Shown: one piece after another, positions 23,677 through 31,076 of the stretch
How the letters are laid out: every line of letters starts with the position of its first letter
How positions within the stretch are numbered: the first letter of the stretch is position 1
The notes under the pieces: generated by a model
Databases searched by the model: none
What the model was told of the DNA's origin: nothing
Seen by the model: the letters and a program-made list of their open reading frames with translations, nothing else
Source: Gemmatimonas sp. UBA7669
GTDB lineage: Bacteria > Gemmatimonadota > Gemmatimonadetes > Gemmatimonadales > Gemmatimonadaceae
Reading direction: 5' to 3'
DNA: 64,000 bases
Assembly (NCBI RefSeq): GCF_002483225.1
Contig: NZ_DLHL01000063.1
Span: 105,216 to 169,215, forward strand
Translations under genes and position numbers: made by a program

Positions 23677-24285
23677 TCAGCGTTCGCCAGGCGGCCGTTG
23701 ATAGCCCCGACGTCGACTGCTGCTGGTATCGCGGCGGTCCCGTTCGTCCTTGCCGTCACCCATGCGACTGTGCTGCATCTCCTGCATGCTCCAGCGCAGT
23801 TGTTCCTGCAGGGCAAAGTACCGGGCACGCTGCACCGCGGTGAGAAAGCGCGAGAGCTCCTTGAGTTCCTGCTCCGAAACTTCAAGACGACGGCGCTCCA
23901 GCACCGGTACCTGATCGAGCAGCTCCGCCACGCGGGCTTCGTTGGCCTTGTCGCCAGCCATGAGCTCGCGACGCAGCGCCAGACGAATGCGGATTTCTTC
24001 GCCACGGAGCGTGCGCCGTTCCTGCTCGGTACGCGAGGCCACTTCACGCAGCCGGCTGTGCTGTTCGTCGGTCAGTTGCAGACGCACCCGCACCAGTGAA
24101 TCGAGACGCTCACGAAACTGGCGCTCGAGCTCCTGTGCACGCTGCGCCCCGCTGTACCCTGAACGACGCGGCGTGCTTCCGGGAGGTCCTCCGGGCGGTC
24201 CGCCCTGCGCCGCAAGCGCCGGTGCCATCAACAGCAGCCCACCGAGGGACGCACCAACGAGCCGGTGCCACATCGTCGTCTTCAT
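23677..24285 (-). CDS. Periplasmic Spy/CpxP-like protein
   Basis: A 202-residue secreted protein. The signal peptide (MKTTMWHRLVGASLGGLLLMAPALAA) is followed by a Gly/Pro-rich linker. A charged, all-helical region with LTDEQHSRLREV follows, similar to the LTxxQ motif of Spy/CpxP-type chaperones and metal-resistance proteins. The last 35 residues are Arg/Asp/Ser-rich. It overlaps the anti-sigma stop by four bases (ATGA), so it is the third gene of a sigma/anti-sigma operon. It probably serves in or senses the envelope stress that the sigma factor answers. The family match is by pattern only. Confidence 0.65.
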   Translation of the reverse strand: MKTTMWHRLVGASLGGLLLMAPALAAQGGPPGGPPGSTPRRSGYSGAQRAQELERQFRERLDSLVRVRLQLTDEQHSRLREVASRTEQERRTLRGEEIRIRLALRRELMAGDKANEARVAELLDQVPVLERRRLEVSEQELKELSRFLTAVQRARYFALQEQLRWSMQEMQHSRMGDGKDERDRRDTSSSRRRGYQRPPGER

Positions 24286-24962
24286 CGCGGGCCCCCGCCG
24301 AGGGCATTGGCAAGCCCGGACGGCATCGGCTCCGAGTTGGGCGCGCCATCCCAGGCTTCAAGCCGGTCGAGCATGCGCTGCAATTCTTCGTCGGTGTAGT
24401 TGCCCAGGTCTCCGTACGACACGGACACATCCGGCGCCGGCAGATCGACCGACGGCTGCGCCACGGCCAGCGACTCGCTGTCCGGCAAGGCGGAGATCGT
24501 CATGAGGCTCTCGGCGGCCACCACCGTGCCGGAGCCGTCGAAGGCCCGCACGCCCTGCCGCGCCACGATGACAGACGCCGCGCCAGCCAGCAGCACACCC
24601 AGGACGGCGGCGATGCGCAGCGAGGGCACGCGTTCCATCAAACCACGGGCACCACTCACACGGCGTGGGCGAACCGACGGCGTCCGCATGGACGGCGCCG
24701 TGCTGATGTCGCGAACCATCGGATCGGCAACCGGATCGACCGCTCGCGGCGGCGCCGGCAAGGCGGCCACGATGCGTGCCACGTCAGGCATGGCCACCAC
24801 CGGACGCACGCGCTGCACGACCCGCAGTAGCTCCAGATCGTCCGCGCAGGGCGTACACGACGCCACATGCTCGGCCAGCTGCGCCATCTGCGTTTCGTTC
24901 AGCAACTCCGCCGCGTAATCGGGGAGCAGGTCCTGCAGCTCGGGGCTGCGACACTCAGTCAT
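24282..24962 (-). CDS. Anti-sigma factor with zinc-binding ZAS domain
   Basis: A 226-residue membrane anti-sigma factor. The N-terminal zinc anti-sigma motif is H32-x3-C36-x2-C39 in EHVASCTPCADDL. One membrane helix (about residues 116-134, SLRIAAVLGVLLAGAASVIV) separates it from a ~90-residue periplasmic part with no domain I recognise. It starts within the end of the sigma factor gene (eight-base overlap, ATGACTGA). It is coupled to the Spy-like gene downstream. By context it should hold the adjacent ECF sigma factor inactive until an envelope signal arrives. Confidence 0.88.
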   Translation of the reverse strand: MTECRSPELQDLLPDYAAELLNETQMAQLAEHVASCTPCADDLELLRVVQRVRPVVAMPDVARIVAALPAPPRAVDPVADPMVRDISTAPSMRTPSVRPRRVSGARGLMERVPSLRIAAVLGVLLAGAASVIVARQGVRAFDGSGTVVAAESLMTISALPDSESLAVAQPSVDLPAPDVSVSYGDLGNYTDEELQRMLDRLEAWDGAPNSEPMPSGLANALGGGPR

Positions 24963-25509
24963 CGAGAAACTCCTTTACCGCCCGCATCGCGTTGTGGTAG
25001 TGCACCCGGGCCGACCCCTCGCTGGTGTCGAGGATCTCGGCGATATCCCGGTAACTCCGGCCTTCCTGCACGCGCAGCAGGAACACCTCCCGTTGCAGCC
25101 GGGTCAGGCGCGAGAGCGCCTGGGTCACCCGTTGCGACAGTTCATCCGCCATCAGCGAGTCGAGAGCGTCGAAGCCCGTCACGGCATCGGCGTCCTGCAA
25201 CTCCACAGTGCCCGACCGCCTTGCCTCACCGCGTCGCCGGTCGATGATCAACCGGCGTTCGATGGTGAAAAGCCAGGTGCGCAGCGAGCTGTCCGACCGA
25301 AACTGGTCCAGCGCAGCAAACGCCCGCACAAACGTGTCCTGCACCACTTCGTCGATCTCATCGCGCACCCCCAGCTTGGCGGCGAAGCGCGCCAACGCCT
25401 CAGCGTGCCGCTCCACGAGGAGCGTCGCCGCGCGCTGGTCGCCAGCCTTCCACTGTTCGATGAGCATGCCGTCAAGCCGGGCATCCTCCTGTTGGGTGGC
25501 GTCGATCAT
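24955..25509 (-). CDS. ECF-family RNA polymerase sigma factor
   Basis: A 184-residue ECF sigma factor. Region 2 spans about residues 15-95 (DEVVQDTFVRAFAALDQFR, then LRTWLFTIERRLIIDRRR). Region 4 spans 125-180 (LSRLTRLQREVFLLRVQEG, then YRDIAEILDTSEGSARVHYH). The regions are separated by an acidic linker. I place the start at ATG 25509; a TTG start at 25563 would add 18 residues and cannot be excluded. It is followed by its anti-sigma and a periplasmic protein, a standard envelope-stress arrangement. I see no convincing ECF-type promoter in the 128-base gap to the divergent gene. Confidence 0.93.
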   Translation of the reverse strand: MIDATQQEDARLDGMLIEQWKAGDQRAATLLVERHAEALARFAAKLGVRDEIDEVVQDTFVRAFAALDQFRSDSSLRTWLFTIERRLIIDRRRGEARRSGTVELQDADAVTGFDALDSLMADELSQRVTQALSRLTRLQREVFLLRVQEGRSYRDIAEILDTSEGSARVHYHNAMRAVKEFLDD

Positions 25510-25637
25510 ACCTTGCTGATGGTTGGACGCTGCGGGATCGCCAATGTTAACCTGTGGTCCCAAACCCTGAACACTGGTGACGGACCGATGACGGCCCAGT
25601 GCTTGACCGGGCGGGCGGTGAAGCGGAGCTTCGCCTC

Positions 25638-26369
25638 ATGGACAGCACAGAACAGGCCAGAGATGGGTCGTTGATGCCCCCGCGCCACCGCCCTCGTATC
25701 GTGGCCCATCGCGGAGCCTCGCGGGACGCCACGGAGAATACCCTGCGCGCCTTTGCGCTGGCCCTTGACCAGGGGGCCGACGGCATCGAACTGGACGTGC
25801 ACGCCACCCGCGACGGCGTCTGTGTGGTGCACCACGACGCCCAACTGCCTGCCTCAAACGGACGACGGGATGCCATCGCCGACCTGACCTGGACCGAACT
25901 CGCCGACCGCCGACTGTCGTCAGGGGATCCTGTGCCCACGTTGGCCGCCGTGTTCGACCTGGTCGGGGCGCGCGCCACCATGTACGTGGAAGTGAAGGGA
26001 CGAGGCATCGAGGCCCTGGTGGCGTCCGTGCTGGATGCCTATCCGCAGGTGGACAGCGCGGTGCACGCCTTCGACCATCGCATCCCGGTGGCGCTCAAGG
26101 CGCGGCGCCCGTCCACACCCATTGGCCTGCTCAGTACGTCCTACCCGCTGTCGCTGGATGGGGTGTTGGCCGGCAGCGCTGCCCGCACGCTGTGGCAGCA
26201 CGTGGACCAGATCGACGAGGCCCTGGTTCACGCCGTCCACGCCCGCGGTCTCGAGCTCATGGCTTGGACGGCAAACGACATCCCCCACGCGCGCCTGTTG
26301 GCGGCGTGGGGGGTGGACGGTCTGTGTACGGACCTGCCGGGCGCTATGCGTGCGGCGTTGGCGGGCTAG
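25638..26369 (+). CDS. Glycerophosphodiester phosphodiesterase
   Basis: A 243-residue TIM-barrel phosphodiesterase that releases glycerol 3-phosphate from glycerophosphodiesters. The family residues appear as VAHRGASRDATENTLRAF, then GADGIELDVHATRDG and VVHHD. The barrel ends with WTANDIPHARLLAAWGVDGLCTDLP. No signal peptide is seen, so it is probably cytoplasmic (UgpQ-like). The ATG at 25638 has a GGAG ribosome site; GTG 25599 and ATG 25674 are alternatives. It diverges from the sigma factor, and its last 26 bases overlap the convergent small gene. Confidence 0.93.
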   Translation: MDSTEQARDGSLMPPRHRPRIVAHRGASRDATENTLRAFALALDQGADGIELDVHATRDGVCVVHHDAQLPASNGRRDAIADLTWTELADRRLSSGDPVPTLAAVFDLVGARATMYVEVKGRGIEALVASVLDAYPQVDSAVHAFDHRIPVALKARRPSTPIGLLSTSYPLSLDGVLAGSAARTLWQHVDQIDEALVHAVHARGLELMAWTANDIPHARLLAAWGVDGLCTDLPGAMRAALAG

Positions 26370-26754
26370 CCTCGGCCCCGGCCGACGGCGGGGGCGCCGT
26401 GGGGCCTGTGGACGCCGGTGACGGGGCGCTGGGATCGGCCGGCGGCGGCGGCGGGCTGCCCGGCGAGGCCCCCGCGCTGGCCGCGGCCTTGGCGTTCGCC
26501 AGATCCGTTTCGAGACGCCGCGCCTCGTTGTCCTTCTGGCGGAGGGCGTCCATGAGCCGGGCCCGCGCGTCCGCCTCAAGTTCCCCGCCTGCCTCGAGGG
26601 CGCGGAATACCGCATACCCCAGGGCCTCGGCCGCCTTGTCCGCCTGCTCACGCACGCGATAGGCGTCGACGCGCAGCTTCCCCTCGTCGAACACGTCCTG
26701 CGCGGCCTTGCCGGCCTTGTCGATGCCCTGCTTGACCTTGTCCCACAGTGCCAT
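26344..26754 (-). CDS. Hypothetical coiled-coil protein with Pro-rich tail
   Basis: I do not recognise this 136-residue protein. Residues 1-90 are predicted helical and rich in Ala, Lys, Glu and Arg (MALWDKVKQGIDKAGKAAQD, then LEADARARLMDALRQKDNEA), suggesting a coiled coil. The last 45 residues are Pro/Ala/Ser-rich and likely disordered. There is no signal peptide or membrane helix. AAGGA lies eight bases before the ATG, supporting this start. Its 3' end overlaps the convergent phosphodiesterase gene by 26 bases. It lies downstream of rpmA but beyond the rpmA terminator. Confidence 0.75.
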   Translation of the reverse strand: MALWDKVKQGIDKAGKAAQDVFDEGKLRVDAYRVREQADKAAEALGYAVFRALEAGGELEADARARLMDALRQKDNEARRLETDLANAKAAASAGASPGSPPPPPADPSAPSPASTGPTAPPPSAGAEASPPTPHA

Positions 26755-26828
26755 GGTATCCGTCCTTGCTGGTGGAGTGGCGTGTGGAGACCCTACGGTT
26801 ACCGGCCTCCGGAAGTTGCGGGCCCAAC

Positions 26829-26859
26829 GCAAAAGAGCGCCCCCTTGCGGGGACGCTCC
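26829..26859 (-). terminator. Rho-independent terminator after rpmA
   Basis: GAGCGCCCCC (26835-26844) pairs with GGGGACGCTC (26849-26858) across a four-base loop with one mismatch. The minus-strand tail is TTTTGCG. It closes the rplU-rpmA operon. Confidence 0.88.
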
Positions 26860-26883
26860 ATGCACGCCGGTGAGCCGGGAGGC

Positions 26884-27177
26884 TTACGCCTCGACCGTCT
26901 GCTCGGAGTCTTCTTCGACGTACTCCACGGGGAGCACGTTGACCTTGTAGGCCTTCTTGCTCTTGTGTGCGAACTGCACCACGCCGTCCACCAGCGAGTA
27001 GATGGTGTAGTCCGTGCCCATGCCCACGTTGGCGCCCGGGTGCCACTTGGTGCCGCACTGACGCAGGATGATGTTGCCAGCCGTCACGAACTCACCGCCG
27101 TACTTCTTGATTCCCCGGTACTTCGGATTGGAATCGCGGCCGTTGCGTGAGGAGCCGACGCCTTTCTTATGTGCCAT
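26884..27177 (-). CDS. rpmA: 50S ribosomal protein bL27
   Basis: A 97-residue ribosomal protein reaching the peptidyl transferase centre. The N-terminus MAHKKGVGSSRNGRDSNPKY is the usual non-cleaved form, unlike the longer Firmicutes precursor. It is followed by the family core VTAGNIILRQCGTKWHPG and a normal beta region. The C-terminus has a short acidic tail (YVEEDSEQTVEA). The start at 27177 is fixed by homology. It follows rplU by 48 bases, the standard bacterial order. Confidence 0.97.
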   Translation of the reverse strand: MAHKKGVGSSRNGRDSNPKYRGIKKYGGEFVTAGNIILRQCGTKWHPGANVGMGTDYTIYSLVDGVVQFAHKSKKAYKVNVLPVEYVEEDSEQTVEA

Positions 27178-27225
27178 GACGAATACTCCGGAAAGGCAGC
27201 GCACCGCGAGGCGCGCCGCCGATGC

Positions 27226-27543
27226 TCAGCCGAGGGTGATGTCCTTGATGCGGACTTCCGTGAACTTCTGCCGGTGGCCCTGCTTGCGGGCGTAGTTCTT
27301 CCGGCGCTTGAACTTGAAGACGATGATCTTGTCTTCGAGGCCGTGCTTCACGATCTCCGCCGTGACCTTGGCGCCGGAGAGCGTGGGCACGCCCAGGCGG
27401 ACCTGCGAGCCGTCGGAGCCGAGCAGCACGTCGTTGAATTCGACGGCGGTGCCCGCCTCGCCAAGCAGCGAGGGGATCCGAAGGGTCTTGCCCGGCTCGG
27501 CACGGTACTGCTTGCCGCCGGTGCGGATGATCGCGTAGCTCAT
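27226..27543 (-). CDS. rplU: 50S ribosomal protein bL21
   Basis: A 105-residue 23S rRNA-binding protein. It starts MSYAIIRTGGKQYRAEPGKT and carries the conserved basic C-terminal segment FKFKRRKNYARKQGHRQ, which contacts rRNA. The ATG at 27543 is fixed by family alignment; nine further upstream residues would be spurious. It leads the rplU-rpmA operon, which has a strong predicted promoter 40 bases upstream and a terminator after rpmA. Confidence 0.97.
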   Translation of the reverse strand: MSYAIIRTGGKQYRAEPGKTLRIPSLLGEAGTAVEFNDVLLGSDGSQVRLGVPTLSGAKVTAEIVKHGLEDKIIVFKFKRRKNYARKQGHRQKFTEVRIKDITLG

Positions 27544-27582
27544 GGGTGATTCCAGGTAGATGCGTTCCAAACGTAGCCTAGA

Positions 27583-27611
27583 AGCTTACCGGAACACGGT
27601 TTAGGTGTCAA
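27583..27611 (-). promoter_or_regulatory. Predicted sigma-70 promoter for rplU-rpmA
   Basis: On the minus strand a perfect TTGACA (27606-27611) is 17 bases from TAAGCT (27583-27588). It lies 40-68 bases upstream of the rplU ATG, the expected position for a ribosomal protein operon promoter. Confidence 0.65.
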
Positions 27612-27688
27612 CTGGCTGAAGGCAGCCGAGTCGGGGAATATTGCGGGGAACGTGATGGGGCGTTTGCCCAGGCTGAAGTCTTTGCGAC

Positions 27689-29245
27689 TCAGGCCAGGGC
27701 GTACTGCTGGGTGATGTCCCGCTGGGCGCCCCGCACCACGAGTTTGATCTCGTCGGGCTTGAGCAGCGGATCGTCGCGCAATTCGAGCGGGAACCCGGCC
27801 AGTTTTTCCAGCCGCTTCACGAACTCGTGTTCCTGCTCCAGCACGTGGAGCGCCACCTCCGGGTGCAGCCGGAGGGTGACCGACTCCTTCCGCCCCTCGG
27901 CCGCCATGCGCCGCACGGCCCGCTCGGTGCGCCGCACGATGGTCTCGGGCGTGAACACGCGTCCGGTGCCGCTGCAGGTCGGACAGGCCTCGGTCATGCT
28001 CTGGTAGTGGCTCTGGCGCACCCGCTGGCGCGTCATCTCCACCAACCCCAGTTCGGAGACGGCAAAGGCTTTGGTGCGTGCGCGGTCGCGACCCAGGTGG
28101 GTGCGGAGCTCGTGCAGCACCTTGTCGCGGTTGGCCTGCGTCTCCATGTCGATGAAGTCGCAGACAATGATGCCGCCCACATCGCGCAGCCGCAGCTGCC
28201 GCGCAATTTCCCGGGCGGCTTCGGTGTTGGTCTTGAAGATGGTCTTCTCGGGGTCACGTTTGCCCGTGTATCGCCCCGAGTTCACATCGATGGAGACCAG
28301 CGCTTCCGTTTGCTCGATGATGATATAGCCGCCGCTCGGCAGATCGCAGCGGCGCTTGAACAAGTCACGGATTTCGGTCTCGATGCCTTCCTTGTCGAAC
28401 AGGGGCACCGTGGCTTCATACAACTTGACCCGCTCCACCAGCTCGGGCGCGATGCCCTGCAGGTATTCGGTGATCTCGTTGTACACCTGCTTGGAATCGA
28501 CCGAGACGCGCTCCACCTTGGCGCTGAACAGGTCGCGCACGAGGCCGCGCGTGACGTTCGTTTCGCGGTGCACGAGGGCCGGCGCGCGCAGGAACTGGGT
28601 TTTGCGCTTGATGCGCTTCCAGTTGTTCATGAGCGTGTTGAGTTCACGCTCGAACGTTTCCTTGGTGGCGTCTTCCGACACCGTACGCACGATGACGCCG
28701 CCGGCGTCGTCGGGCAGCATTTCCCCGACCATGGCGCGCAGGCGCTGACGCTCGCCCCGCTCGTCGATCTTGCGGCTCACGCCCACCTTGGACGCAAAGG
28801 GCATGTACACCAGGAAGCGACCGGCCAGCGAAACCTGGGCCGTGACCCGGGGCCCCTTGGTTGAGATCGGCTCCTTGGTGATCTGCACCAGGATGTCCTG
28901 GCCGCGCTTGAGCAGGTCCTGAATGGGACGAACCTCTCGGCGCCCGCGGCGACCACCGCCGCCGCTGTCGTCCGACGAATCCTCGTCGTCGTCATCGTCG
29001 TCGGAGACCTGTTCGTTCTCCACGACCACGTCGGCCGCGTGCAGAAACGCGGACTTTTCGGTACCGATGTTGACGAAGGCGGCTTGAATACCGGGCAGCA
29101 CGGCTTCGACCTTCCCGAGATAGACATCGCCCACCATGCGGCGGGCATCGGGCCGATCGACCAGCAACTCCACCAGTTGGCCGTCCTCGAGAATGGCGAC
29201 CCGCGTTTCGCGCGGTGTCGCATTCACCAGGAGTTCTCGCTTCAT
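27689..29245 (-). CDS. rng: Ribonuclease G/E family endoribonuclease
   Basis: A 518-residue RNase E/G catalytic protein that initiates decay and processes rRNA. An N-terminal S1-like RNA-binding region begins MKRELLVNATPRETRVAILE. The catalytic DNase I-like region includes SIDVNSGRYTG and IVCDFIDM with its metal aspartates. The zinc-link is CPTCSGTG. The total length fits RNase G rather than the longer RNase E. An insert of consecutive acidic residues followed by glycines and arginines (about residues 80-106) interrupts the S1 domain. It lies upstream of rplU-rpmA, a conserved neighbourhood. Confidence 0.94.
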   Translation of the reverse strand: MKRELLVNATPRETRVAILEDGQLVELLVDRPDARRMVGDVYLGKVEAVLPGIQAAFVNIGTEKSAFLHAADVVVENEQVSDDDDDDEDSSDDSGGGGRRGRREVRPIQDLLKRGQDILVQITKEPISTKGPRVTAQVSLAGRFLVYMPFASKVGVSRKIDERGERQRLRAMVGEMLPDDAGGVIVRTVSEDATKETFERELNTLMNNWKRIKRKTQFLRAPALVHRETNVTRGLVRDLFSAKVERVSVDSKQVYNEITEYLQGIAPELVERVKLYEATVPLFDKEGIETEIRDLFKRRCDLPSGGYIIIEQTEALVSIDVNSGRYTGKRDPEKTIFKTNTEAAREIARQLRLRDVGGIIVCDFIDMETQANRDKVLHELRTHLGRDRARTKAFAVSELGLVEMTRQRVRQSHYQSMTEACPTCSGTGRVFTPETIVRRTERAVRRMAAEGRKESVTLRLHPEVALHVLEQEHEFVKRLEKLAGFPLELRDDPLLKPDEIKLVVRGAQRDITQQYALA

Positions 29246-29580
29246 TGACGCATACCACGTTCGCAGGGCGCCTGGCGACTCCAGGCACCGAGGCCGCGGT
29301 GCAACACGGTGAACCTACGGGATGGCCCGCGCGCGCCGGAGGAGGGGGCCGCGGCACGGACAAACGTCACAGGGCTCCCCCACCAGACCGACCGATCGGA
29401 CGGACACCTCGCGCCCGCCAACGCGGCCATCCAGCGCGTCGGACTGACCGACCGCAGCAGGAGGCGCAGAACACGGGAATGAACACGGGCATCCGCGATC
29501 GACGCACACGAGGTGTGTCGGGCGGTGAGACGCGTACGTGGGTCGGTCGGCGGCGCGCTGGCCCCGGCCGGCCCTCCGCA

Positions 29581-29614
29581 CAAACGCAAACGGCCCGCGA
29601 GTCGCGCGGGCCGC
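29581..29614 (-). terminator. Rho-independent terminator in the long gap
   Basis: CGGCCCGCG (29591-29599) pairs perfectly with 29605-29613 across a five-base loop. The minus-strand tail is TTTGCGTTTG. It cannot serve the dehydrogenase gene, which already has a terminator upstream of it. Confidence 0.72.
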
Positions 29615-29713
29615 CGGCGCCTGAAGCGACGGCTAAAGGAACGGCGTAAGCTACCGTGGGGTGAGGGTTTCCCGCAATGTGGCTGAAGTCGATACTCAAA
29701 ACTCCTCACCCAA

Positions 29714-29747
29714 ACGCAAAACCCGGAACTGATCAGTCCCGGGTTCT
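29714..29747 (-). terminator. Rho-independent terminator after the acyl-CoA dehydrogenase gene
   Basis: AACCCGG (29720-29726) and CCGGGTT (29739-29745) form the base of a hairpin. Its upper part is the palindrome ACTGATCAGT, with one mismatch between. The minus-strand tail is TTTTGCGTTTGG. Confidence 0.85.
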
Positions 29748-29774
29748 GCGTTCAGGTCGCGAGTCCCGAGTACC

Positions 29775-30992
29775 TCAGGCCGCCAATCCCTTCAGCAGGT
29801 GCCGCGCGATGACCAGACGCTGGATCTCGCTCGTGCCCTCGCCGATTTCACAGATCTTCGCGTCGCGCATGTAGCGCTCCACCGGGTAGTCCTTCGTGTA
29901 CCCGTAGCCGCCATGGATCTGGATGGCCTTGATGGTGGCGCGCATGGCCAACTCCGAGCAGAACAGCTTGGCCATGGCCGCTTCCTTGCCGAACGGCTTC
30001 CCGTTCTGCGACAGCCAGGCGGCATGGTACATGAGGTGACGGCCCGCCTCGATTTCCGTGGCGATGTCACTCAGCTGGAACTGTACGCCCTGGAAGCTCG
30101 CAATGGCCGAGCCGAACTGCTTGCGCACGCTGGCGTACTTGAGCGACTCATCGAGCGCCCCCTGGGCGATGCCCAGCGACAGCGCCGCGATGCCGATGCG
30201 ACCGGCATCGAGCGTCTTCATGAAGTTGATGAAGCCCAGGCCTTCGGTGCCCAGCAAGTTCTCTTCGGGCACTTCCACGTTGTCAAACAGCAGTTCACGG
30301 GTGTCCGACGCACGCCAGCCGAGCTTGTCTTCCTTCTTGCCGGCCTTGAAGCCCGGCATGTTGGGCAGCGTGTCGTCATGACCCACACCGAGCACGCGGC
30401 AGGCGTCGACGTCCACCGATTCCTTGGTGAGAATGAAGCTCGAGATGCCTTTCGTGCCCGCCGAAGGGTCAGTCACGGCCGTGACCACGAAGACCTCACC
30501 AACGCCCGCGTGCGTGATGAAACGCTTGCTGCCGTTGAGGATGTAACGGTCGCCCTTCTTCACGGCCGTGGTACGCGTACCGCCGGCGTCGCTGCCTGCC
30601 GCTTCCTCGGTGAGGCCGAAGCCGCCGAGCACCTTGCCGCTGGCCAGGAGTGGCACATAGCGCTCGAGCTGCGACTTCGTACCGAAGTTGACGATGGGCG
30701 AGGTGCCCAGCGTGGTGTGGGCGCTGATGGTGATCGAGTGCGACGCGCAGACCTTGGCCAGCTCTTCGATGGCGATCATGAAGCTGATCGTATCGAAGCC
30801 GGCGCCGCCAAGCTCTTCGGACCACGGCACACCAAGCAGACCAAGCTCGCCCATCTTCTTCACGTTCTCCCAGGGGAACGTCGAGGCTTCGTCATGCTGC
30901 GCCGCGACCGGCGCCACATGCTCGCGCGCGAAGGCGCTGACCATGTCACGAACAGCGAGATGCTGCTCGGAGAAGTACAAACTGTCGTCCAT
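29775..30992 (-). CDS. Acyl-CoA dehydrogenase
   Basis: A 405-residue FAD-dependent acyl-CoA dehydrogenase introducing a trans-2 double bond into acyl-CoA. The N-terminal helices are followed by GGFGLTEEAAGSDAG, the flavin contact region. R-x-x-FG in VRKQFGSAIASFQ and the C-terminal IQIHGGYGYTKDYPVERYMRDAK are typical of short- or branched-chain enzymes. The catalytic glutamate is the one in ICEIGEGTSEIQRLVIAR. ATG 30992 is used because MDDSLYFSEQH matches the family start. It lies downstream of recQ, with a good terminator behind it. Chain-length preference cannot be read from sequence. Confidence 0.94.
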   Translation of the reverse strand: MDDSLYFSEQHLAVRDMVSAFAREHVAPVAAQHDEASTFPWENVKKMGELGLLGVPWSEELGGAGFDTISFMIAIEELAKVCASHSITISAHTTLGTSPIVNFGTKSQLERYVPLLASGKVLGGFGLTEEAAGSDAGGTRTTAVKKGDRYILNGSKRFITHAGVGEVFVVTAVTDPSAGTKGISSFILTKESVDVDACRVLGVGHDDTLPNMPGFKAGKKEDKLGWRASDTRELLFDNVEVPEENLLGTEGLGFINFMKTLDAGRIGIAALSLGIAQGALDESLKYASVRKQFGSAIASFQGVQFQLSDIATEIEAGRHLMYHAAWLSQNGKPFGKEAAMAKLFCSELAMRATIKAIQIHGGYGYTKDYPVERYMRDAKICEIGEGTSEIQRLVIARHLLKGLAA

Positions 30993-31076
30993 TGCCGACG
31001 GTGGGTTCAGGGCAGGTAAAGGAGGGCAACTGCAGGTGGGACCGGTGCCCGCACGTGGCACGCGTCCCCCGCAAGG

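Larger units (their letters stand above)
29246..29774. other. Long intergenic region with two minus-strand hairpins
   Basis: This 529-base gap is the longest in the window. No reading frame here has plausible composition. It holds two terminator-like hairpins on the minus strand, at 29581-29614 and 29714-29747. The ~100 bases between them could be a short transcript. I looked for RNase P RNA, SRP RNA and tmRNA signatures and saw none. The remaining part next to rng is GC-rich with no obvious promoter. Confidence 0.6.

Noticed and set aside
29367..29699. 110-codon minus-strand frame in the long gap
   Set aside because: It is Arg/Pro/Cys-rich with no motif, crosses a terminator hairpin and has no ribosome site.
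29246..29774. RNase P RNA, SRP RNA or tmRNA in the long gap
   Set aside because: None of the conserved cores (for example GAGGAAAGTCC for RNase P) occur on either strand.
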